Shown here one piece after another: positions 1 through 5,155 of a stretch of 5,423 nucleotides of DNA. Under the pieces are notes generated by a model. The model did not search any database. It saw only the letters and a list, made by a program, of their open reading frames with translations, and was not told where the DNA came from. The stretch spans positions 1 through 5,423 of the forward strand of contig JAHBAO020000006.1 in NCBI GenBank assembly GCA_018500065.2. The letters run 5' to 3'. Made by a program: the position numbers and the translations under genes. The stretch comes from Octadecabacter sp. (lineage in GTDB: Bacteria > Pseudomonadota > Alphaproteobacteria > Rhodobacterales > Rhodobacteraceae). How positions within the stretch are numbered: position 1 is the stretch's first letter; each line of letters starts with the position of its first letter.

Positions 1-30
1 CCCGCCGACAAAAAGTCCGGACCAATTCAT
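1..30 (-). CDS. 5' end of an unidentified gene (first 10 codons only)
   Basis: An ATG at 30-28 opens a frame that stays open to the window edge and encodes MNWSGLFVGG. A purine-rich stretch precedes it, with GAGG at 42-39 exactly 8 bases before the ATG, which is ideal Shine-Dalgarno spacing. The gene begins 27 bases after the stop of the L,D-transpeptidase on the same strand, so the two are probably co-transcribed. The ten visible residues are hydrophobic and glycine-rich, which would suit the start of a membrane protein, but this is too little to name a family. The start call rests on the ribosome binding site and spacing only. Confidence 0.5.
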   Translation of the reverse strand, partial: MNWSGLFVGG

Positions 31-57
31 ATTTCCTTCCTCATTTCCACAAGCACG

Positions 58-645
58 TCAAATCACTCTTACTTGCGTACCTACTGGAGCGCGTTCATAG
101 ATCTCTTCGACCTGCTCATTGTACAGACCTATGCAGCCGCTGGACGATCTGCGCCCGATCTTTCGTGTATCCTGCGTGCCATGAATGAGGTAATACTGCC
201 AAGACAGGTACATTCCTCGCGTCCCAAGTGGATTACGCGGATCACCGCCTTGAACGTATGCTGGCAAAGTTGGATCGCGTTCGCGCATCGAAGGCGTCGG
301 CCCCCAACCGGGTTTCTCTCGTTTTTCTACAATCTCTGTATATCCACGACGGGTCAATTCATCCGTCATTGGGACCGAGGTTGGATAAATACGCATCTCA
401 CCGTCTGTCGTCCAGTGCTGCAACGTCCTTGTGTTCGTATCGGCAATTATGATCCCACGACCAAGCTGATCAAAATGGTCCTGCCACTCATGCGTGATGA
501 ATGCGGATGCGTTGCGTTGCACATCACTGTCAGCGCCAGCCTGTGGTCGCTGAGCGGTTTGTGCTAACAACAACGCTGGCGACGCGATCATGACACCCGT
601 GGTCGCTAGCAATGAGCGTCGATTCAGATGGGAATTCCGTTTCAC
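58..645 (-). CDS. L,D-transpeptidase (YkuD domain), exported, GTG start
   Basis: This 195-residue protein is a YkuD-family L,D-transpeptidase, a class that cross-links peptidoglycan stem peptides or attaches proteins to them in the periplasm. The N-terminus has a Tat-like pattern (NRRSLLA at 8-14) and a hydrophobic segment to about residue 28. The YkuD part shows a PGWGPTPSM block (112-120), NPLGTRGMYL (138-147), H155-G156 and the catalytic motif S168-S-G-C171-I-G-L174, with the usual 16-residue His-to-Cys spacing. C171 is the only cysteine. Glycine 173 sits where many family members have arginine. The frame can be extended to a GTG at 687, but GTG at 645-643 has AGGAG (658-654) 8 bases upstream and gives a normal signal peptide, so I prefer it. 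It is divergent from the small membrane protein gene and is followed by a partial gene on the same strand. The family call is firm; the natural substrate and cross-link type are unknown. Confidence 0.93.
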   Translation of the reverse strand: MKRNSHLNRRSLLATTGVMIASPALLLAQTAQRPQAGADSDVQRNASAFITHEWQDHFDQLGRGIIIADTNTRTLQHWTTDGEMRIYPTSVPMTDELTRRGYTEIVEKREKPGWGPTPSMRERDPTLPAYVQGGDPRNPLGTRGMYLSWQYYLIHGTQDTRKIGRRSSSGCIGLYNEQVEEIYERAPVGTQVRVI

Positions 646-653
646 TGGGATTA

Positions 654-658
654 CTCCT
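654..658 (-). promoter_or_regulatory. Shine-Dalgarno site that sets the L,D-transpeptidase start
   Basis: Read on the minus strand this is AGGAG, followed by 8 bases (TAATCCCA) and GTG at 645-643. The longer reading from GTG at 687 would place this strong site inside the coding sequence and add 14 residues ahead of an already complete signal peptide. It is therefore the main evidence for the shorter start. Confidence 0.7.
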
Positions 659-687
659 GTCGATGACTTAAAATCATTTCTATGCAC

Positions 688-716
688 TCTATATTGCCAG
701 AGAAAGCCTCTAAGAA
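688..716 (-). promoter_or_regulatory. Weak candidate promoter for the minus-strand L,D-transpeptidase
   Basis: On the minus strand there is a -35-like TTCTTA (716-711), a 17-base spacer and a -10-like TATAGA (693-688). The -10 is reasonable but the -35 is poor. Transcription would start near 681, just downstream of the longer GTG start at 687, which agrees with translation beginning at 645. This is inference from consensus matching only. Confidence 0.25.
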
Positions 717-736
717 CCCCACAATCCCGTGTTTTT

Positions 737-756
737 TGTATCCATGTGTATCCTTG
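737..756 (+). repeat. Tandem 10-base direct repeat next to a -35 element
   Basis: TGTATCCATG (737-746) is followed at once by TGTATCCTTG (747-756), matching at 9 of 10 positions. The period of 10 bases is about one DNA helical turn, so both copies face the same side of the helix. The second copy overlaps the first bases of the TTGACC -35 candidate at 754-759. Direct half-sites at 10-11 base spacing beside the -35 are typical of OmpR/PhoB-type response regulators. The regulator is not identifiable from this sequence. Confidence 0.45.
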
Positions 757-782
757 ACCTTACCGCCCATTAATCGTGCATT
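754..782 (+). promoter_or_regulatory. Candidate promoter for the small membrane protein and scsB-like genes
   Basis: TTGACC (754-759) matches the -35 consensus at 5 of 6 positions. After a 17-base spacer comes TGCATT (777-782), a weak -10 with 3 of 6 matches. A good -35 with a poor -10, preceded by tandem repeats, would suit an activator-dependent promoter. A start near 789 would leave a leader of about 24 bases before the ATG at 813. It is the best plus-strand promoter I can find in the divergent region; no other clear promoter stands ahead of the scsB-like gene, so the two genes may share it. Confidence 0.4.
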
Positions 783-812
783 GTCAGTGGCGCAAACCCC
801 GAAGAGGTCAAC

Positions 813-1136
813 ATGTACTCCGAAACTCAACAATCCGAACAAACGGCTGCATCCACAAAATCTGATGCGTCAGGAAAGCTGATGAAATGGGGGATGGCTG
901 TGTGCTGTTCCGTGATGCTGCTTCCTATTGCGGCATTTCTAATTGGCGGTGGCACGATCGCAGGACTCTGGTCTAATGCGACAGTGTTTGCTCCGATCGC
1001 GTTATGCATCGGCGCTCATGTACTTATGTTCAAAATGATGGGCAAATCCTGTCATGCTCCGGCAAAGAAAACTCAAACCGAAGACTCTGCCGAAATTCCG
1101 GTTACGGCAAGCAACATTCCGGCAGTGCAGCGCTAG
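813..1136 (+). CDS. Small two-helix membrane protein, Cys/Met/His-rich (DUF2933-like)
   Basis: This 107-residue protein has a hydrophilic Ser/Thr/Gln-rich N-terminus (1-22), two predicted membrane helices (about 25-46 and 55-75) and a short polar tail. Cysteines are at 31, 32, 65 and 80. The second helix and what follows read C65-x3-H69-x2-M72-x2-M75-M76, then G-K-S-C80-H81, a spacing that could bind a soft metal such as copper. The overall plan recalls DUF2933 proteins, small membrane proteins often found near copper-handling genes, but this match is from memory and uncertain. The start has AAGAGG (802-807) 5 bases before the ATG. The gene lies 57 bases ahead of the scsB-like gene on the same strand, so co-transcription is likely. 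No function is proven; a metal-related or redox-partner role for the reductase is a hypothesis. Confidence 0.82.
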   Translation: MYSETQQSEQTAASTKSDASGKLMKWGMAVCCSVMLLPIAAFLIGGGTIAGLWSNATVFAPIALCIGAHVLMFKMMGKSCHAPAKKTQTEDSAEIPVTASNIPAVQR

Positions 1137-1164
1137 GCCAAACCCCTTTTGGGCAGTCTGCACT
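1124..1164 (+). other. Intercistronic stem-loop spanning the stop codon
   Basis: AGTGCAG (1124-1130) pairs perfectly with CTGCACT (1158-1164). Inside it, CCAAA (1138-1142) pairs with TTTGG (1148-1152) around a five-base loop, with an asymmetric internal loop between the two stems. The structure spans the stop codon of the small membrane protein gene. No T-run follows, so it does not look like an intrinsic terminator. It could stabilise the upstream message or partly attenuate readthrough into the reductase gene. No folding energy was computed. Confidence 0.35.
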
Positions 1165-1193
1165 CCCCATCATTCTGAAGAGTACTCCGAAAC

Positions 1194-3368
1194 ATGACAG
1201 TGCGGTTCAGTCGAAAGCGCAGTAAATCGCCGTCAGCCCGTGACAAACGAGACGTTGGCGCCCGCAGTCTGTGGACCAGCGCCCTTATTGGACTGTTTGT
1301 CGCGTTTTCAACGTTCGCAGGAATCGCCAACGCCGTTCAATCGGAGCAGTTTTCATCACCTCCAGTCAACGCCCGACTGATTTCTGCCCAAGATGGGATC
1401 GCACCTACAACGCAAACTCTTTCAGTCGGTCTCGCGCTCGAACTTGGTGAAGGTTGGAAAGCATATTGGCGATCTCCGGGGGAAGTCGGCCTGGCCCCTG
1501 AAATCGACTGGAGAGCGTCTGAAAACATTGCAGATGTAACATTCCTGTGGCCCGCGCCCGAACGCTTCACCGCCTTCGGGATCGAAAATTTCGGCTATCA
1601 CGACGAAGTCGTTTTTCCTGTGCAGATCGCACTCGAACGCCCCGGGCAACCGGTCGAGTTGAACGCAAATGTGCAAATTCTGGTGTGCTCCGACTTATGT
1701 GTGCCACTAGAATTCGACCTGTTACTGTCGATCCCCCAAGGGACTGGTATTGATCAAGCGTCCGCAGACAGCATCGCGGAGTTTTCGGCCCGTGTTCCTG
1801 TTGAAGGGGCCGATGCAAACATCGCGACGTCCGGGTCATTTCTGAACGCTGAGCTGACAGAAGCTACGTTCGAGTTCACGTCGCCCATTCCGTTCGATGC
1901 ACCCGATATTTTTGTTGAACTTGGCGATGGCACAGCTCTCGGCAAACCAGATATCCGCCTCGGGGATCAGGGCCGGACCCTCTGGGCGCAGCTCCCGATC
2001 CTCGCGGTGAACGAGGCGTCCCTGACGATCCCGACGGTGACGATTACCGACGGGGTCCAACGCGCTTTGACGGTCGTCACAGACGCGGCCATCGTCAGCC
2101 CTGCGCCACCATTCGATAGGGCGCGTACCTCACCGGACACATTTGATTTGATTTGGATCGCCCTGATTGCATTTGTCGGTGGCCTGATTCTTAATATCAT
2201 GCCCTGTGTCCTGCCCGTCCTGTCGATAAAGCTGTCCTCTGCGGTTAAGTCGGCGAGCCGACCCAAGGCACAGATCCGTGCGGGATTCGTTGCCGCCGCC
2301 GCCGGAGTTATGGCGTTCATGTGGTCGCTCGCAGCAGTCCTTTACGTGCTGCAACAATTTGGCCTGTCGGTCGGTTGGGGAATTCAATTCCAAAGCCCTG
2401 TTTTCGTTGTCTTGATGTTCACCTTGCTGAGTGTGTTTGCCGCAAATCTGTTTGGATTGTTCGAATTCAATCTGCCCGTCGCACTTCAAACGCGGCTCGG
2501 CAATGCGGGCGGGCGCGGTGCCAGCCTTCGGGCTGACTTTTTCACAGGGGCCTTTGGCGCCGTGATGGCGACACCTTGTTCTGCGCCGTTTCTGGGCAGC
2601 GCCATCGCCTTTGCCCTCGCCGGGCGCGGAATGGATATCGCGATTGTCTTTACATTTCTTGGGCTCGGGTTGGCATCTCCCTACCTATTGATTGCGGCAG
2701 CTCCGCAAATGGTAAGCGCCTTGCCAAAGCCTGGCAGGTGGATGGCGGTTTTCAAATTCGTATTGGCCGGGCTGTTGCTGATCACCGCATTGTGGCTGAT
2801 GTTCGTGCTTTGGGGCGTCGCAGGCGCGGTTCAGACGGTGACAGTTGCCCTATTGGTCCTCGCACTGATCCTGATGCTGACCTTCGGAAAAAGGGGCAGC
2901 CTGTTCCAGTTGGCAGGGGTTGCCGTTCTCGCGGTTTTGCCGCTCGTGTCCATATCCATCCTGGGGCGGACAGAAACCAGCGCACCATCAGTCGAGAAAA
3001 TCGCATGGATCGCATTTGACCGTGGCGACATCGCCCGACGTGTGTCGCAGGGCGAAGTGGTCTTTGTCGATGTCACTGCGGACTGGTGCCTAACGTGCAA
3101 GGCGAACAAAAGCCTGATCCTTGAACGCGACCCCGTGTTGACCAGCCTTCAAAATGGCACCGTGACGCCCATGCAAGCCGATTGGACCCGCCCTGACGAT
3201 GCCATCACTCGTTATCTTGAAAACAACAACCGCTACGGCATCCCGTTTAATGCTGTCTACGGGCCAGCAGCGCCGGACGGGATCATCCTGTCAGAGATTT
3301 TGTCGACAGACTCCGTTCTAGACGCGATTGCGCAAGCAGGCACACGTCGAACGGCAGACACGCAATAG
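1194..3368 (+). CDS. ScsB/DsbD-type transmembrane thiol-disulfide reductase
   Basis: This 724-residue inner-membrane protein should pass electrons from cytoplasmic thioredoxin to periplasmic thiol proteins. A signal peptide ends near ANA (45-47). A long periplasmic domain (about 50-310) follows, with the ScsB-like block GWKAYWRSPGEVGL (87-100) and the cysteine pair C165/C169. Eight hydrophobic helices (about 318-590) come next, with C338 in IMPCVLP and C462 in ATPCSAP, the redox pair of the membrane domain. The C-terminal thioredoxin-like domain has W631-C632-L-T-C635-K and the cis-proline P684. These are its only six cysteines, three pairs matching the three relay sites of DsbD. It is longer than E. 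coli DsbD (565) because the N-domain is enlarged, as in ScsB. The ribosome binding site is weak (GAAGAG, 11 bases before the ATG), which may mean coupling to the upstream gene. It converges on the ccm/L,D-transpeptidase operon with 12 bases between stops. I choose ScsB over classical DsbD on domain size and motifs; the physiological partner is unknown. Confidence 0.95.
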   Translation: MTVRFSRKRSKSPSARDKRDVGARSLWTSALIGLFVAFSTFAGIANAVQSEQFSSPPVNARLISAQDGIAPTTQTLSVGLALELGEGWKAYWRSPGEVGLAPEIDWRASENIADVTFLWPAPERFTAFGIENFGYHDEVVFPVQIALERPGQPVELNANVQILVCSDLCVPLEFDLLLSIPQGTGIDQASADSIAEFSARVPVEGADANIATSGSFLNAELTEATFEFTSPIPFDAPDIFVELGDGTALGKPDIRLGDQGRTLWAQLPILAVNEASLTIPTVTITDGVQRALTVVTDAAIVSPAPPFDRARTSPDTFDLIWIALIAFVGGLILNIMPCVLPVLSIKLSSAVKSASRPKAQIRAGFVAAAAGVMAFMWSLAAVLYVLQQFGLSVGWGIQFQSPVFVVLMFTLLSVFAANLFGLFEFNLPVALQTRLGNAGGRGASLRADFFTGAFGAVMATPCSAPFLGSAIAFALAGRGMDIAIVFTFLGLGLASPYLLIAAAPQMVSALPKPGRWMAVFKFVLAGLLLITALWLMFVLWGVAGAVQTVTVALLVLALILMLTFGKRGSLFQLAGVAVLAVLPLVSISILGRTETSAPSVEKIAWIAFDRGDIARRVSQGEVVFVDVTADWCLTCKANKSLILERDPVLTSLQNGTVTPMQADWTRPDDAITRYLENNNRYGIPFNAVYGPAAPDGIILSEILSTDSVLDAIAQAGTRRTADTQ

Positions 3369-3387
3369 GCTGGTGATGTTTTAGCCT
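3367..3387. terminator. Possible weak bidirectional terminator between convergent genes
   Basis: AGGCT (3367-3371) and AGCCT (3383-3387) can form a 5-base stem with an 11-base loop, covering the end of the scsB-like stop codon and the final codons of the convergent L,D-transpeptidase gene. The loop holds TTTT, but no T-run follows the stem on either strand. It is the only inverted repeat I see in this 12-base gap. Support is weak, and Rho-dependent ending is as likely. Confidence 0.2.
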
Positions 3388-4016
3388 TGATCAACTACAA
3401 CCAGCTCGTTTTCGGTCGTAAGTATTCGGACCTCCTGATTGACCGGATACAATACGACGCGTGAATCGACTGGCACACGGTTGTACAAGTCAACCAAATG
3501 CGTGTTGATCAGCCGTGCGCAGCCGTTTGAAACACGCCTAGCCAAAGTGGATACATCGCTTGTTCCGTGAATCCGCAGATAAGTATCGCCTCTTTCGGGC
3601 GTATACAGGTACAACGCTCGTGCCCCTAGAGGATTGTCTAATCCGCCGCTAACTCCGTCAGCGTATTGGAGATATTTTTCAGGTTCTCTCCGGATCATAT
3701 CGGGGGTTGGCGTCCAACTGGGCCACTCATGTTTGCGCGCAACGTAAAACTCGCCGTCCTCGTACAAGCCTGGCCGTCCGACGCCTACGGTATACCGTAT
3801 GGCTTTGTTGTCGGGCAGGGTCCAGAATAGGGCGAATTGGGCTGGATCGACATGAACCTCCCAAGGCTCAAGTTGTGTTAACAGGTCAACTTCGCGCGGC
3901 TCATACTGAGTTGGGACATCATAGTCTGGCAGAACAATGGTATGAGCAAAGGCGGGGTTAACTGCGGAAAAAGCTGATGTTGCCAGAGATGTTTTCAAAA
4001 AAGTTCGACGTTCCAA
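3381..4016 (-). CDS. L,D-transpeptidase (YkuD domain) in the ccm operon, TTG start
   Basis: This 211-residue YkuD protein is a second likely periplasmic L,D-transpeptidase. Its N-terminus, ERRTFLKTSLA (2-12), is a near-perfect Tat motif, followed by a hydrophobic stretch and an AFA cleavage site at 22-24. Later come WPSWTPTPDMI (98-108), NPLGARALYLY (128-138), H150-G151 and the active site S163-N-G-C166-A-R-L169. C166 is the only cysteine, and the arginine after it is retained, unlike in the paralogue at 58-645. A stop codon (TAG, 4019-4017) lies directly before the start, so TTG at 4016-4014 is the only start that keeps the twin arginines. GGAG (4028-4025), inside the last codons of ccmI, sits 8 bases upstream. 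The ccmI stop is 5 bases away, so translation is probably coupled. Placement behind ccmHI may reflect only co-expression or a shared need for periplasmic reductant. Confidence 0.94.
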   Translation of the reverse strand: MERRTFLKTSLATSAFSAVNPAFAHTIVLPDYDVPTQYEPREVDLLTQLEPWEVHVDPAQFALFWTLPDNKAIRYTVGVGRPGLYEDGEFYVARKHEWPSWTPTPDMIRREPEKYLQYADGVSGGLDNPLGARALYLYTPERGDTYLRIHGTSDVSTLARRVSNGCARLINTHLVDLYNRVPVDSRVVLYPVNQEVRILTTENELVVVDQG

Positions 4017-4021
4017 CTACT

Positions 4022-5155
4022 TTACTCCAAGTCTTGCAGTTTCTCTATAATAAGTGCACGGCGCGGATCGCCGTCTGGTAGTGTATCGGTTAAGCCATTG
4101 GCCCTCAAGAAAGCGGTTTCGGCATCTGCAGATTGACCAAGAACCAAATAGGCGTTCGCGAGGCGCAACCACCCATCTATGTCATCAGGGTTGTCCTCCA
4201 ACTGGCCTGCTAATCGCGCGACCATGGATTGTATAAATGCCGCGCGATCTTCTTCGCTCATCTCGCCCACTGCTTCAATGTCTGCGGCTGTGGGTCCGCG
4301 GGGTGCAGTTGGTAAAGTAGCGTCCAGCGGATCGCGCCCAATACGGCTACCAATGCGGTTTGCTTCGTCTACAAATGTCTGCATCCACGGGGCTGTTCCC
4401 TGCGCACTGCTCAGACGTGCGGTCAAAAGGTCATGGGCGGCACCCTCTTCGTCACTCTGCACCAATCCGATGGCCTGATAGTAGGTTGCAGCAGGGTTCA
4501 GCGGATCAAGTGCCAGCGCTTGGCCAATTACGCGCACAGCTTTCGGAGTTACGATACCCTCGCTCTCAATCATCAAGGCTTCGGCGAGCATCGAATATAC
4601 TGCCGACGGCGCACCATCGCGCTGTGTTGCGGTTTCGAAAGCGACTGCTGCATCGCTGGAACGACCCATCCGCATGTAAGTCTGACCCAACAATACCCAG
4701 CCTTCGATCGGGCCACCGTCCGGATCGGCATTTAGTCTTTCGGACAAGCGTTGTGTAAGTTCCAAAATCTCGCGCTGTTCACTGAGTTCTTCGCCGCGTT
4801 CCGCGAACGGCATACTTGCGATGTTCGGTGAGCCAAAACTTGCATAATAGCCCCCCGCAAACAGCGGTACGAACAGCGCCGCGACCCACAACAGCCGGCT
4901 GCCACCAATAGCTGCGTCTGGCCGTTGCCCATCACGCGCAATCGCCAGAATACGGCGTTTGATTTCGACCTGCGCTGCTTGCGCTTCGACCTTTGAAATC
5001 AGCTCGCGATCCTCATCGCGTGTCACTTCCGCAAGTTGATCGATCAGAATGGCCTTTGATCCGTCATGTTCGATCGCGTCTCGCCCACCACGAAGCGGAA
5101 GCAAGACGAACGCGACCGCAAGCAGCGTCAACGCCAAAAGGAACGCGGTCATCAT
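4022..5155 (-). CDS. ccmI: Cytochrome c maturation protein CcmI
   Basis: This 377-residue protein matches CcmI, an inner-membrane chaperone that holds apocytochrome c and presents it to the CcmF/CcmH haem-ligation complex. A first helix (about 3-21) is followed by a charged cytoplasmic stretch (about 34-72, including the CcmI-typical pattern DQLAEVTRDEDR...EIKRRIL), a second helix (about 87-106) and a long periplasmic part. The latter carries tetratricopeptide-like repeats, clearest at about 151-177 (EGWVLLGQTYMRMGRSSDAA) and 337-362 (DGWLRLANAYLVLGQSADAE). It has no cysteines, as expected for a chaperone outside the thiol relay. Its ATG overlaps the ccmH stop as ATGA (5155-5152), and AAGGG lies about 10 bases upstream. 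A second ATG follows at once. The length is in the usual range for alphaproteobacterial CcmI. The same strand continues into an L,D-transpeptidase gene. Confidence 0.93.
   Translation of the reverse strand: MMTAFLLALTLLAVAFVLLPLRGGRDAIEHDGSKAILIDQLAEVTRDEDRELISKVEAQAAQVEIKRRILAIARDGQRPDAAIGGSRLLWVAALFVPLFAGGYYASFGSPNIASMPFAERGEELSEQREILELTQRLSERLNADPDGGPIEGWVLLGQTYMRMGRSSDAAVAFETATQRDGAPSAVYSMLAEALMIESEGIVTPKAVRVIGQALALDPLNPAATYYQAIGLVQSDEEGAAHDLLTARLSSAQGTAPWMQTFVDEANRIGSRIGRDPLDATLPTAPRGPTAADIEAVGEMSEEDRAAFIQSMVARLAGQLEDNPDDIDGWLRLANAYLVLGQSADAETAFLRANGLTDTLPDGDPRRALIIEKLQDLE
4025..4028 (-). promoter_or_regulatory. Shine-Dalgarno site inside ccmI for the downstream TTG start
   Basis: On the minus strand GGAG lies within the last two codons of ccmI, 8 bases ahead of the TTG start at 4016. 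Ribosomes finishing ccmI would end almost on top of the next start, which can offset the weak TTG codon. It decides the start of the second L,D-transpeptidase. Confidence 0.6.

Noticed and set aside
73..567. 164-residue open frame on the plus strand
   Set aside because: It lies antisense to the L,D-transpeptidase, has no convincing ribosome binding site and its translation shows no domain-like pattern. The minus-strand YkuD motifs are decisive.
651..882. Short open frames on both strands across the divergent region
   Set aside because: They overlap the promoter region and the ends of both flanking genes, lack good ribosome binding sites and show no recognisable protein features.
2576..3019. 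147-residue open frame on the plus strand inside the reductase gene
   Set aside because: It is out of frame with the membrane helices and thioredoxin domain of the real protein, and is arginine-rich as expected of a shifted-frame shadow.
3387..3394. TTGATCAA palindrome resembling an FNR/FixK site
   Set aside because: A real site needs the TTGAT and ATCAA half-sites separated by four bases. This short palindrome is within the end of a coding sequence and away from any promoter.
4360..4758. Plus-strand open frames of 100-132 residues opposite ccmI
   Set aside because: The minus strand carries the repeats and membrane helices of CcmI throughout; the plus-strand translations are low-quality shadows.
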